A stretch of DNA of 64,000 nt from Algoriphagus pacificus (GTDB lineage Bacteria; Bacteroidota; Bacteroidia; Cytophagales; Cyclobacteriaceae), in NCBI RefSeq assembly GCF_017254845.1, contig NZ_JAFKCU010000001.1, forward strand, positions 1,385,048 to 1,449,047, in the 5' to 3' direction. Shown piece by piece: positions 25,182 to 34,444 of the stretch (position 1 is its first letter; every line of letters begins with the position of its first letter). Below the pieces are notes generated by a model. It had not been told where the DNA came from, searched no databases, and was given only the letters and a program-made list of their open reading frames with translations. The position numbers and the translations under genes are program-made.

Positions 25182-26828
25182 ATGAAAAAATATATTTATA
25201 GTTTGTTGTGTGCAGCAACCATGTTATTTGCTTCATCTTGCGACTTAGATTTGCTTGATAACCCAAATGCAGTAACTGCATCAACAGCTTCTCCAGATTT
25301 CCTTTTAAATAGGATACAACTTGATTATAGCGGTTTCTACCAAGGAATTTCTAACACTGGAATGTCTTTGACTAGAATTGTCAACCAAGGTAGTGCACAG
25401 TATGAAAGTGCTTATACACCTGCTTCTACTAATGGTTGGTGGTCAAATTCTTATGCAAATATTCTTGCAGATATTGCTTTCCTCGAGCCGTTGGCTGAAG
25501 AAGGTAACTTGCAAAGACACCTTGGTATCGCTAAAACAATTAAAGCGATGGTACTATTCCATTTAGTGGATGTATTTGGCGATGTGCCTTATTCTGAAGC
25601 ATTGGATGCGTCTAATTTTAACCCTACATTAGATCCAGGCCTATCCATTTATCAGGCAGCAGCTGCTGCTCTTGATGAAGCAAAAGCTCATTTCACTGCT
25701 TCTGGAAGCTCAGGTACTCCTAATGATTATTATTATGGAAGAAACTATACGAAGTGGGTTAAATTAGTCAATACTTTAAAGCTAAGATATTTTCTAAACT
25801 TGAGATTGACTGATGAAGCAGGTGCAAAAGCTGGTATTTCAGCCTTAGTTTCTGAAAATAACATGCTGAAAGCAGGAGATGATTTCGTCTTCAGATTTGG
25901 TACGTCTACTGCAAACCCAGATTCTAGACATCCAAATTTTGCTGGATCTTATACTTCTGGTGGAGGTACTTACCATTCTACATACTACATGTGGCATATG
26001 ACTGAAGCTAAAGGATTTGATGATCCAAGAGCTAGATTCTACTGGTATCGTCAGGTTTTGGTGAATTCCACAAACGTAGATGAAATCGAGTGTATCGGTC
26101 AAATTGCTCCTCCTCATTACCTAGCAGGTGGATTTATCTACTGTCTTCCTGGTCAAAGAGGATATTGGGGTAGAGATCACTTAGATCCAGACGGAGTTCC
26201 ACCTGATGGTTTGAAAAGAACTATGTGGGGTATTTATCCTGTAGGTGGTAGATTTGATGATAATTCTGCTAGTCCAACAAACAACCCTTCATTGGGAGCT
26301 CAAGGAGAAGGTCTTTATCCAATTATGTTGGCAGCTTATGTTGACTTTATGCTAGCAGAATCTGCTTTGGAAATTGATGGAAATACTGCTGCTGCAAAAA
26401 CATACATGCTTTCTGGAATCCAGAAACACATGGATTATGTTACAGGGTATGCCTTGGCTTCTAGAGAAGCAGGCGCTATCAATTCTTTCTTTGATAAGCA
26501 GGATACTACTCTTGAAGAAGATATCGCAGCATACATTGCTTTTGTAGGCGCTGAATACGATAATGCTCCAAACAAGATGTATATCATTGGTAGAGAATAT
26601 TGGTTGTCTTTATTTGGTAATGGTGTTGAATCATACAACCTATATAGAAGAACTGGTCAGCCTGAAAAGATGCAACCTGGATTAGAACAGAATGCTGGTA
26701 TGTTCCCACGTTCATTCTTGTATCCAAACGTGTACATGGTTACTAATACAAATGCTAGTCAAAAATCAGGACTTGATGCGCAAGTGTTCTGGGATAACAA
26801 TCCTGCAGGTAACGCTTGGGTTTACTAA
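25182..26828 (+). CDS. SusD/RagB family nutrient-binding outer membrane lipoprotein (SusD-like_2)
   Basis: A 548-aa surface lipoprotein with the lipobox FASSC (Cys20). The N-terminal part, LDLLDNPNAVTASTASPDFLLNRIQ, and the TPR-like helices (IAKTIKAMVLFHLVDVFGDVPYSEAL) match the SusD-like_2 branch, which is annotated as nutrient-binding rather than starch-specific. It should form the lid of the SusC transporter. A C-terminal GREYWLSLFGNGVESYNLYRRTGQP is typical. It is co-transcribed with susC and the third lipoprotein gene (19-bp gap). Confidence 0.94.
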   Translation: MKKYIYSLLCAATMLFASSCDLDLLDNPNAVTASTASPDFLLNRIQLDYSGFYQGISNTGMSLTRIVNQGSAQYESAYTPASTNGWWSNSYANILADIAFLEPLAEEGNLQRHLGIAKTIKAMVLFHLVDVFGDVPYSEALDASNFNPTLDPGLSIYQAAAAALDEAKAHFTASGSSGTPNDYYYGRNYTKWVKLVNTLKLRYFLNLRLTDEAGAKAGISALVSENNMLKAGDDFVFRFGTSTANPDSRHPNFAGSYTSGGGTYHSTYYMWHMTEAKGFDDPRARFYWYRQVLVNSTNVDEIECIGQIAPPHYLAGGFIYCLPGQRGYWGRDHLDPDGVPPDGLKRTMWGIYPVGGRFDDNSASPTNNPSLGAQGEGLYPIMLAAYVDFMLAESALEIDGNTAAAKTYMLSGIQKHMDYVTGYALASREAGAINSFFDKQDTTLEEDIAAYIAFVGAEYDNAPNKMYIIGREYWLSLFGNGVESYNLYRRTGQPEKMQPGLEQNAGMFPRSFLYPNVYMVTNTNASQKSGLDAQVFWDNNPAGNAWVY

Positions 26829-26847
26829 CCAAAAAATTTGAGATAAT

Positions 26848-27792
26848 ATGAAAATGTTAAAATATACTTTTGGTTTACTGGCTGGTGCCTTAGTGTTCCT
26901 AAGCTCTTGTAGAGACTTCGTAGAACCGAATATTCCTTACAGTGAATTCGATACTGCGGCATACTTGAGAACCATTGCTAGAACCAGTACCACTTTCAAC
27001 TACTTTAATTTAAGTGGTTCGAAATTCGCCCTTACCCTCGAGGCCGTGGATATTGAGGATGGAGCTACAGTTGAAACTGTAGAAATTAAGGTGCAACACA
27101 GGAGATTGATTCCTGGTGTTGGGTTGGAGTTTACTCCATCTGCTCCAGTTTTAGTTAGAACTTTGACGCAAGCTGACTTTGCACCAAATGATCAATCTAG
27201 ATTCTTGAGAACTTCTTTTGAAATCACTGCAACAGAAGCACTTGCTGCTGTTGGTCTATCTCCTTCCGATATTGAAGGTGGTGACGTATTTGAATTCAGC
27301 TTAATCCTGAATGATAAATTCGGTAGATCTTTCAATAGAGAAAATGTTTCAGGTAACGTAGCTGGTGCGCCATTCTATGCATCTCCATTCCAGTACTTTG
27401 TAAATGTTGTTTGTCCTTCTGATTTGGGAGGTACATATAACTTTACAGCTACTAATATGGATTCAATTTATGGGGATTGTCCTGGTACCATTTCCGGTAC
27501 CACTACTTTCACTCCAGTAGCAAGTGCTCCTGGTGCATACCGTGTAACTGATGGAACTTTTGGATTCTGGGATTGCTACGGTGATTCTTGGGGATCTGGA
27601 AACGTTAGAATCAACGATGCATGTGGAAGATTGACAATGACTGGTGCAGATAAATATGGAGCAAGTTATTCAATGACTGTTGTAAGCAGTTCTCCTGAAA
27701 AATTAGTATTTGTTTGGTTGAATTCTGATGGAGAAACTGGAGAAGTTACATTGATGGCTCAAGATGGTAAGCCATTGCCAGATTTGAGATAA
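26848..27792 (+). CDS. hypothetical surface lipoprotein, third gene of the SusCD operon
   Basis: A 314-aa protein with lipoprotein signal ending LSSC (Cys21). The body is beta-rich: an Ig-like first half (about 30-190) and a second half with four cysteines (VVCPSDLGG, YGDCPGT, WDCYGDSW, NDACGRL) that could form two disulfides. It holds the place of SusE/SusF-type accessory binding proteins, but I see no similarity to them by eye. It probably helps capture the substrate of the SusCD pair. A 12-bp-stem terminator follows. Confidence 0.75.
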   Translation: MKMLKYTFGLLAGALVFLSSCRDFVEPNIPYSEFDTAAYLRTIARTSTTFNYFNLSGSKFALTLEAVDIEDGATVETVEIKVQHRRLIPGVGLEFTPSAPVLVRTLTQADFAPNDQSRFLRTSFEITATEALAAVGLSPSDIEGGDVFEFSLILNDKFGRSFNRENVSGNVAGAPFYASPFQYFVNVVCPSDLGGTYNFTATNMDSIYGDCPGTISGTTTFTPVASAPGAYRVTDGTFGFWDCYGDSWGSGNVRINDACGRLTMTGADKYGASYSMTVVSSSPEKLVFVWLNSDGETGEVTLMAQDGKPLPDLR

Positions 27793-27812
27793 TTCATCTT
27801 AATAAAAATATT

Positions 27813-27845
27813 AAAGCAGCGTCACAATTGACGCTGCTTTTTTTT
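27813..27845 (+). terminator. rho-independent terminator of the SusCD operon
   Basis: AAAGCAGCGTCA (27813-27824) pairs perfectly with TGACGCTGCTTT (27829-27840) across the 4-base loop CAAT, followed by a run of T to 27845. It is the strongest hairpin in the window. Confidence 0.93.
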
Positions 27846-28023
27846 GTTTTTACATTTTTTGTATTGTCAATTTAAGATCGTCATAAAGTGTATTTGTACT
27901 GAGGTTACAAACACTTACGTATTCTTCTAGTTTCTTCTTCAGACTTCTTCCAATTATTGTTTTGAGATGAATTAAATATTTGGAAAAGCAAATAAGCAAT
28001 TTTTTAATGTCGAATATACCCTT

Positions 28024-28031
28024 TAGTTTTG
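28024..28031 (+). promoter_or_regulatory. candidate -7 box (TAGTTTTG) for sucA
   Basis: Exact TAnnTTTG match 21 bp before the ATG at 28053. A TTTT run at 28001-28004, 19 bp upstream, could act as a weak -33 element. Confidence 0.45.
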
Positions 28032-28052
28032 TCGAGATCTCAATAACCCATT

Positions 28053-30845
28053 ATGGATAAATTTTCATTTATTGCTAACGCTCATGTTTCTTATATAGAT
28101 GAGCTCTATGCTTCTTATAAAAGCGACCCTACTTCAATTGATTCCAGCTGGAAAGAGTTTTTCGATGGTTTCGATTTTGCACTTACTAACTATGATGTAG
28201 AAGGAACAGAAACTGCTCCTTCTGCAAATGGAAAACCTGCTCCTAAAAATGGTGCCTTGGCAACTCCCGGAACCATCATGGATATGGAACAATTGCCAAA
28301 AGAAATTAAAGTTCGGGCTTTGATTCATGCGCATAGATCAAGAGCACATCTTAGATCTAAGACTAATCCTGTTCGTGAGAGAAGAGATAGAAAAGCTTTA
28401 ATCGATCCTGAATATTTCGGTCTTGGGCCGGAGGATATGAGCACCGAGTTCCAAGCTGGAAATGAAATCGGAATTGGAAAAGCAAAATTATCCACGATCA
28501 TAGATGCACTAAAGACCATCTATGAAGGTCCAATGGGCTTTGAATACCTCTACATTCGAGATCCTGAAATGTTGGATTGGTTTAAAACCAAAGTCGAAAA
28601 AGAAGCTTTGGCTTTCAATCCTTCTGTAGATGAAAAGAAAAGGATTCTTTTCAAACTCAATCAAGCGGTTGTTTTTGAAAACTTCCTTCATACAAAATAC
28701 CTAGGTCAAAAAAGATTCTCCCTTGAAGGCGGTGAGAGTTCTATTGCATTTTTAGATGCTGTTATCAATACTTCTGCAACTCTTGGAGTAAAAGAGGTGA
28801 TGATTGGTATGGCTCACAGAGGCCGTCTGAACGTTTTGGCTAATATCATGGGTAAAACCTACGAACAGATTTTTTCTGAATTTGAAGGTACAGCTAAGCC
28901 AGACTTAACAATGGGGGATGGGGATGTGAAGTATCATATGGGTTACTCCAGTGATATCATTACCCCTGATGAAAAGAAAGTTCATTTGAAACTTGCTCCT
29001 AACCCATCTCACCTTGAGGCGGTAAATCCAGTAGTAGAAGGGTTTATTAGAGCAAAAATCGATTCTGAGCATAAAGGAGATAAGACCAAAGCTTTGCCTA
29101 TTTTGATTCACGGAGATGCTGCTGTCGCTGGACAGGGTATTGTATATGAAGTGACTCAAATGGCTGACTTAAAAGGATATAATACAGGAGGGACAATCCA
29201 CTTTGTGATCAACAATCAAGTAGGTTTTACAACTGATTTTGATGACGCCCGATCTTCAATTTACTGTACAGATGTAGCAAAAATTATTGATGCTCCAGTT
29301 ATTCACGTGAATGGAGATAATGCTGAAGCTGTTGTTTTTGCGGCAAAACTTGCAGCAGAATTTAGACAAAAATTCAGCAGAGACATTTTTGTGGACATGG
29401 TATGCTATAGACGTCATGGTCACAATGAATCTGATGAACCAAAATTCACGCAGCCTGAACTTTACAATTTGATCTCAAAGCATCCAAATCCTAGAGAAAT
29501 CTATATTAAGAGATTGACCGAAAGAGGAGATATCGATGCCAAAATAGCGAAGCAGATGGATGAGGAATTCCGCCAATTGCTTCAGGATCGTCTTAATATG
29601 GTGAAAGAAAAACCTTTGCCATACCAAGCTACCAAATTTGAAGAGGAATGGGGCAGTCTTCGTCGTTCCAAGCCTGAAGATTTTGATAGCTCTCCAGAAA
29701 CAGGTATTGATGAGGCAACCATTAAGGTTGTTGCCGATGCTTTGACTACTATTCCAAAGGGATTTAAGCCAATCAAGCAGATTGAGGCTCAGATGAAGCA
29801 GAGGAAGGATATGTTCTTCCAGTCTAAGGAACTGAACTGGGCGGCAGCTGAATTACTGGCTTATGGATCTCTATTGACTGAAGGAAAATCTGTTCGTTTA
29901 ACTGGTCAGGATGTTCAAAGAGGTACATTCTCTCATAGACATGCTGTTTTGCATGATGCCAATAGCAATCAGCCTTATAACTCTCTATTGGAAATGAAAG
30001 AAAGAAAAGGTCTTTTCCAGATCTACAATTCTTTGCTTTCGGAATATGCGGTTTTAGGTTTTGAATACGGTTATGGAATGGCAAACCCGAATTCTTTAAC
30101 AATTTGGGAAGCACAGTTTGGTGACTTTGCCAATGGTGCCCAAACAATGATTGACCAGTTTATTTCTTCTGGTGAATCTAAGTGGCAGCGAATGAATGGT
30201 TTGGTAATGTTGCTTCCTCATGGATATGAAGGACAGGGACCTGAGCACTCTAATGCAAGGCCTGAAAGATTTTTACAGCTTGCTGCTGAATATAATATGG
30301 TGATTGCCAATATCACAGAGCCGTCTAACTTCTTCCACATGCTGAGAAGACAATTGGCATGGGAGTTTAGAAAACCATGCGTGGTGATGTCTCCTAAGTC
30401 TCTTTTGAGACATCCTAAAGTAGTTTCTCCTCTTTCAGAATTTACCTCTGGGTCTTTCAAAGAAGTGATAGGAGATACGACTGTTGCTGCTAAAGAAGTA
30501 AAAAGAGTAGTGCTTTGCTCAGGAAAAATCTACTATGATTTGGAAGAGGTTAGGGAGAAAGAGAAAGTGAAGGATGTCGCAATAATAAGAATTGAGCAGC
30601 TTCACCCACTTCCTAAGAAGCAGATTTTAGAGGTTCTTGCATCTTATAAAGGTGCTGAGATTGTCTGGGTACAAGAAGAACCAGAAAACATGGGATATTG
30701 GAATTACATGTTGAGACTCTTGTACAAAGAGTTACCAATGGACTTGATCGCTAGAAAATCATCTGCTTCTCCAGCAACAGGTTATAATAAGGTTCATGTC
30801 GAAGAACAGAAAACCATTGTAGCAAAAGCCCTAAAAATTAAATAA
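28053..30845 (+). CDS. sucA: 2-oxoglutarate dehydrogenase E1 component
   Basis: A 930-aa thiamine-diphosphate decarboxylase of the TCA cycle. It has the N-terminal helix for E2 binding (SFIANAHVSYIDELYASYKSDPTSIDSSWKEFF), KRFSLEGGES near 220, MAHRGRLNVL, the cofactor segment HGDAAVAGQG, NNQVGFTT and VNGDNAEAV, and the transketolase-like pyrimidine domain in the last third (EAQFGDFANGAQ; LLPHGYEGQGPEHSNARPERFLQL). Length is normal. It is followed after 67 bp by sucB. Confidence 0.97.
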   Translation: MDKFSFIANAHVSYIDELYASYKSDPTSIDSSWKEFFDGFDFALTNYDVEGTETAPSANGKPAPKNGALATPGTIMDMEQLPKEIKVRALIHAHRSRAHLRSKTNPVRERRDRKALIDPEYFGLGPEDMSTEFQAGNEIGIGKAKLSTIIDALKTIYEGPMGFEYLYIRDPEMLDWFKTKVEKEALAFNPSVDEKKRILFKLNQAVVFENFLHTKYLGQKRFSLEGGESSIAFLDAVINTSATLGVKEVMIGMAHRGRLNVLANIMGKTYEQIFSEFEGTAKPDLTMGDGDVKYHMGYSSDIITPDEKKVHLKLAPNPSHLEAVNPVVEGFIRAKIDSEHKGDKTKALPILIHGDAAVAGQGIVYEVTQMADLKGYNTGGTIHFVINNQVGFTTDFDDARSSIYCTDVAKIIDAPVIHVNGDNAEAVVFAAKLAAEFRQKFSRDIFVDMVCYRRHGHNESDEPKFTQPELYNLISKHPNPREIYIKRLTERGDIDAKIAKQMDEEFRQLLQDRLNMVKEKPLPYQATKFEEEWGSLRRSKPEDFDSSPETGIDEATIKVVADALTTIPKGFKPIKQIEAQMKQRKDMFFQSKELNWAAAELLAYGSLLTEGKSVRLTGQDVQRGTFSHRHAVLHDANSNQPYNSLLEMKERKGLFQIYNSLLSEYAVLGFEYGYGMANPNSLTIWEAQFGDFANGAQTMIDQFISSGESKWQRMNGLVMLLPHGYEGQGPEHSNARPERFLQLAAEYNMVIANITEPSNFFHMLRRQLAWEFRKPCVVMSPKSLLRHPKVVSPLSEFTSGSFKEVIGDTTVAAKEVKRVVLCSGKIYYDLEEVREKEKVKDVAIIRIEQLHPLPKKQILEVLASYKGAEIVWVQEEPENMGYWNYMLRLLYKELPMDLIARKSSASPATGYNKVHVEEQKTIVAKALKIK

Positions 30846-30912
30846 TCCAAAATAATCATATCAATTTGTTCCAACTCTCACTGCCTGCAGTAAGGGTTAA
30901 AAAGAAAAACTC

Positions 30913-32448
30913 ATGAGCAAAGAAATTATAGTGCCTGCAGTAGGTGAATCAATAACAGAAGTTACCGTAGGGCAATGGTTTAAAAATGATGGAGACCTGG
31001 TACAAATGGACGAAGTCCTTTGTGAGCTGGAATCTGATAAAGCCACTTTTGAGCTGCCTGCTGAGGCTACAGGAATATTAAAAATTAAAGCCCAGGCTGG
31101 TGACACCCTAGAAATTGGAGCAGTGATTTGCAGCATTGAAGAGGAAGGTTCAGCTTCAACTTCAGGTTCTGAACCTGCTTCTGCACCTGCAGAAAAGCCT
31201 GCTGCAAAAGCTAGCTCAGGTTCATCTGCCACAGGTGAAGTGAAAGAAATGATTGTCCCAACTGTAGGAGAGTCCATCACAGAGGTTACGCTTGCCAACT
31301 GGTTGAAAGCAGATGGCGATTACGTTGCTTTGGATGAAATCATCGCAGAAGTGGATTCCGATAAAGCTACTTTTGAATTGCCAGCAGAGGCTTCTGGTAT
31401 TCTTCGACATGTTGCTAAAGAAGGAGATGTCCTTGAAATTGGAGGATTGATCTGTAAAATTGAAGTGACTGAAGGTGAGCCTGCAGCAGCTTCTTCAGAT
31501 TCATCATCCGCACCTGCATCATCTGCAGCTTCAGGAAATACTAATTATGCTACAGGCCATGCTTCTCCAGCAGCGTCCAAAATTTTGGCAGAAAAAGGAG
31601 TTTCTCCGGAGTCTGTAAAAGGCACAGGAAAAGACGGTAGAATAACAAAAGAAGATGCACAAAGTGCGCAAAAACCTGCTGCTAGCCCCGCTCCAGCAAA
31701 ATCTGAAGCAAAACCAGCTGCAGAAGCGCCAGCACCATCCTTTGGTTCAAGAAATGAAAGAAGAGAAAAAATGTCTTCTCTTCGTAAAACAGTAGCTAAG
31801 AGATTGGTTTCCGTGAAAAATGAAACGGCGATGTTGACCACATTTAATGAGGTGAATATGAAGCCGATCATGGATTTGAGATCCAAGTTCAAAGAGCAGT
31901 TTAAAGAGAAGCATGGAGTTGGACTTGGCTTTATGTCTTTCTTTACCAAAGCTGTTTGTGTAGCTCTTCAGGAATGGCCTGCGGTAAACGCAAAAATCGA
32001 TGGAAACGAAATGGTATTTAATGACTATTGTGACATTTCAATTGCTGTTTCTGCGCCAAAAGGTCTAGTCGTTCCTGTAATCAGAAATGCTGAAAACATG
32101 AGCTTTGATCAGATCGAAAAGGAAGTAGTGAGATTGGCAGGAAAAGCGAGAGACAATAAACTTTCTATTGAGGAAATGACTGGTGGTACGTTTACAATTA
32201 CCAATGGTGGTGTCTTTGGTTCAATGATGTCCACACCTATCATCAACGCTCCTCAGTCTGCTATTTTGGGGATGCACAATATCGTGCAAAGACCAATGGC
32301 TGTAAATGGCGAAGTGAAAATCCTTCCTATGATGTATGTGGCTCTTTCTTATGACCATAGAATCATCGACGGCCGTGAGTCCGTGAGCTTCTTGGTGAGA
32401 GTAAAAGAACTGCTTGAAGATCCGACAAGATTGTTGTTTGGGGTATAA
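30913..32448 (+). CDS. sucB: 2-oxoglutarate dehydrogenase E2, dihydrolipoyl succinyltransferase, with two lipoyl domains
   Basis: A 511-aa acyltransferase core of the complex. Two lipoyl domains are seen (about 3-77 and 112-187) with modified lysines K43 and K151 in SDKATFELP; each is followed by an Ala/Ser/Pro-rich linker. A peripheral-subunit-binding domain lies at about 215-250 ([14 protein letters not shown]...[11 protein letters not shown]), and the catalytic domain at about 275-510 has SYDHRIIDG with H482 and D486. Many OGDH E2 proteins have a single lipoyl domain, so the duplication is notable. The succinyl specificity is inferred from sucA. Confidence 0.95.
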   Translation: MSKEIIVPAVGESITEVTVGQWFKNDGDLVQMDEVLCELESDKATFELPAEATGILKIKAQAGDTLEIGAVICSIEEEGSASTSGSEPASAPAEKPAAKASSGSSATGEVKEMIVPTVGESITEVTLANWLKADGDYVALDEIIAEVDSDKATFELPAEASGILRHVAKEGDVLEIGGLICKIEVTEGEPAAASSDSSSAPASSAASGNTNYATGHASPAASKILAEKGVSPESVKGTGKDGRITKEDAQSAQKPAASPAPAKSEAKPAAEAPAPSFGSRNERREKMSSLRKTVAKRLVSVKNETAMLTTFNEVNMKPIMDLRSKFKEQFKEKHGVGLGFMSFFTKAVCVALQEWPAVNAKIDGNEMVFNDYCDISIAVSAPKGLVVPVIRNAENMSFDQIEKEVVRLAGKARDNKLSIEEMTGGTFTITNGGVFGSMMSTPIINAPQSAILGMHNIVQRPMAVNGEVKILPMMYVALSYDHRIIDGRESVSFLVRVKELLEDPTRLLFGV

Positions 32449-32450
32449 AA

Positions 32451-32857
32451 TGGTATATGGTATCTAGAATTTAGTATTTGGAAATGGGGCGTCATAGATA
32501 TGAGGATTTAGAGGTTTATAAAAAGTCTGTAGATCTTGCTGTTGAAGTCAGTTTAAGGACGCGTAAATATCCTGATTTTGAGAAGTTCTCCTTAGTGACC
32601 CAAACAAACCGAGCAGTATACTCAATATCAAATAATATTGCAGAAGGGGCTGGGAGAGGCGGAAATCCTGAATTCAGAAATTTTCTATATTATTCATTAG
32701 GTTCTTTAAATGAAGTTGAAAATGAGCTTTTGTTAGCTTTGAGGTTAGCGTATCTAGAGGAAATTGAATATCAAGGTTTCAAAAGCAGAACAGAAATAAT
32801 AAAAAAAATGCTTATTAATCTAATTAAGGCACTCTAAATACTAAATACCAAATACTG
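32451..32857 (+). mobile_element. candidate IVP-type insertion element between sucB and lpd
   Basis: The 467-bp gap between sucB and lpd is filled by a four-helix-bundle gene with related AT-rich words on both sides. TTTAGTATTT (32470-32479) is perfectly inverted as AAATACTAAA (32836-32845), and AGTATTTGG (32473-32481) as CCAAATACT (32848-32856). GGTAT words repeat in the left flank. Similar genes occur as inserts in 23S rRNA genes and between genes of other bacteria. Element boundaries are my estimate; no target-site duplication was identified. Confidence 0.5.
32484..32837 (+). CDS. four helix bundle protein (23S rRNA intervening-sequence protein family)
   Basis: A 117-aa protein of the IVP/S23 family. 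Seen: RYEDLEVYKKSVDLAVEV (helix 1), FEKFSLVTQTNRAVYSISNNIAEGAGRGGNPEFRNFLYYSLGSLNEVENELLLA with the family-defining SISNNIAEGAGR motif, and two further helices. Members form pentameric helical bundles with a basic face and are thought to bind nucleic acid, but their function is unsettled. The start is placed at the ATG 32484; a TTG two codons earlier is part of the flanking repeat. It lies in a TCA-cycle operon, where it has no evident metabolic role. Confidence 0.9.
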   Translation: MGRHRYEDLEVYKKSVDLAVEVSLRTRKYPDFEKFSLVTQTNRAVYSISNNIAEGAGRGGNPEFRNFLYYSLGSLNEVENELLLALRLAYLEEIEYQGFKSRTEIIKKMLINLIKAL

Positions 32858-32915
32858 TTTCTTTGTTTTATTGCAAGGAATACAATTTGAACTTTTCATA
32901 GAAAAATATTCGAAA

Positions 32916-34316
32916 ATGAATTATGATGTAACAGTTATCGGTTCTGGTCCTGGAGGGTATGTAGCAGCGATTCGTTGCGCCCAGCTAGGCATGAAAACCG
33001 CATTAGTTGAAAAATACCCCACTCTTGGTGGTACTTGTTTGAATGTAGGATGTATTCCTTCCAAAGCACTTTTGGATTCTTCTGAGCATTATCATAATGC
33101 TGCTCACACTTTTGAGACTCATGGTATCAACTTGAGTAATCTAAAAGTGAATTTGAAGCAGATGATCACTCGTAAAAACGACGTTGTAAAACAAAATACA
33201 GATGGGATTCAATACCTGATGAAAAAGAACAAAATTGATGTTCTTCAGGGTGTGGGTTCTTTTGTAAATGCTACCACCGTAAAAGTGACTAAAGAAGATG
33301 GATCCGCTTCTGAAATCGAAACCAAAAATGTAATCATAGCTACCGGCTCTAAGCCTTCTTCCCTTCCATTTATCAAATTGGATAAGGATCGTGTGATTAC
33401 ATCAACAGAAGCTTTAAACTTGAAAGAGATTCCAAAGCATTTGGTAGTTATCGGAGGTGGAGTGATCGGCCTAGAATTAGGCTCTGTCTATGCCCGATTG
33501 GGTGCCAAAGTTTCTGTGATTGAATTCATGGATTCCTTGATTCCTACCATGGACCGCACCATGGGCAAAGAGCTTCAAAAGTCATTGAAGAAATTAGGCT
33601 TTGAGTTTTTCTTGAAACACAAAGTGACTTCTGTGGAGAAGAAAGGTAAAGAAGTTACAGTGAAAGCTGAAAATACGAAAGGTGAAACAGTAGAAGTGAA
33701 GGGCGATTATGTCTTAGTTTCTATTGGCAGAAGACCTTATACAGATGGTTTGAATGCTGAAGCCGCAGGAGTGAAACTTACTGACAGAGGACAAATTGAA
33801 GTCAATGATCACTTGCAGACGAATGTATCAAACATCTATGCAATAGGTGATGTGGTGAAAGGCGCAATGTTAGCCCATAAAGCGGAAGAAGAAGGTGTTT
33901 TCGTTGCTGAGACTTTGGCTGGACAGAAGCCACATATCAATTATAACCTGATTCCAGGTGTTGTGTATACTTGGCCAGAGGTTGCAGCAGTAGGATATAC
34001 TGAGGAGCAATTGAAAGAAAAAGGCATCAAGTACAAAGCTGGTAAATTCCCATTTATGGCTTCTGGCAGAGCAAGGGCTTCTATGGATACAGATGGTTTG
34101 GTTAAGGTTTTAGCAGATGCTGAGACAGACGAAATCCTAGGTGTACACATGATTGGGCCTAGAACAGCTGATATGATCGCAGAAGCTGTAGTGGCAATGG
34201 AATACAGAGCCTCCGCTGAAGATATCGCAAGAATGTCTCATGCCCATCCAACCTATACGGAAGCATTTAAAGAAGCATGTTTAGCTGCTACAGACAATAG
34301 AGCATTGCATGTTTAA
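32916..34316 (+). CDS. lpd: dihydrolipoyl dehydrogenase (E3)
   Basis: A 466-aa FAD disulfide reductase that reoxidises dihydrolipoamide in the 2-oxoacid dehydrogenase complexes. It has the FAD motif VIGSGPGGYVAA near 6-17, the redox pair GGTCLNVGCIPSK, the NAD motif VIGGGVIGLELGSVYARLG, the second FAD site NIYAIGDVV and the C-terminal HAHPTYTEA with the catalytic histidine. The ATG at 32916 gives normal length; the longer TTG frame from 32871 adds 15 unrelated residues. It ends in a strong terminator and belongs with sucAB despite the inserted IVP gene. Confidence 0.96.
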   Translation: MNYDVTVIGSGPGGYVAAIRCAQLGMKTALVEKYPTLGGTCLNVGCIPSKALLDSSEHYHNAAHTFETHGINLSNLKVNLKQMITRKNDVVKQNTDGIQYLMKKNKIDVLQGVGSFVNATTVKVTKEDGSASEIETKNVIIATGSKPSSLPFIKLDKDRVITSTEALNLKEIPKHLVVIGGGVIGLELGSVYARLGAKVSVIEFMDSLIPTMDRTMGKELQKSLKKLGFEFFLKHKVTSVEKKGKEVTVKAENTKGETVEVKGDYVLVSIGRRPYTDGLNAEAAGVKLTDRGQIEVNDHLQTNVSNIYAIGDVVKGAMLAHKAEEEGVFVAETLAGQKPHINYNLIPGVVYTWPEVAAVGYTEEQLKEKGIKYKAGKFPFMASGRARASMDTDGLVKVLADAETDEILGVHMIGPRTADMIAEAVVAMEYRASAEDIARMSHAHPTYTEAFKEACLAATDNRALHV

Positions 34317-34336
34317 AGCTTAAATAATAAGAAACG

Positions 34337-34371
34337 AAAGCCACTCAAATGAAAACTGAGTGGCTTTTTTT
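34337..34371 (+). terminator. rho-independent terminator of the sucA-sucB-lpd region
   Basis: AAAGCCACTCA (34337-34347) pairs perfectly with TGAGTGGCTTT (34357-34367) across a 9-base loop, with T to 34371. It lies 20 bp after the lpd stop. Confidence 0.9.
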
Positions 34372-34444
34372 ATTTGAAATATGGAAATTAATTAAACTAT
34401 TTAATTAGATTAATCGTGAAAATTTAAAATCCAACTGGTTGAAA

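Noticed and set aside
30882-30942. 11-bp direct repeat TGCCTGCAGTA just before and just inside sucB, 50 bp apart
   Set aside because: It is short, and the second copy encodes conserved residues (VPAVG) of the lipoyl domain; chance or a short duplication is enough to explain it.
34389-34407. AT-only palindrome TAATTAAA-cta-TTTAATTA upstream of the 867-aa protein gene
   Set aside because: Very low-complexity AT sequence; such palindromes are expected by chance in AT-rich intergenic DNA.
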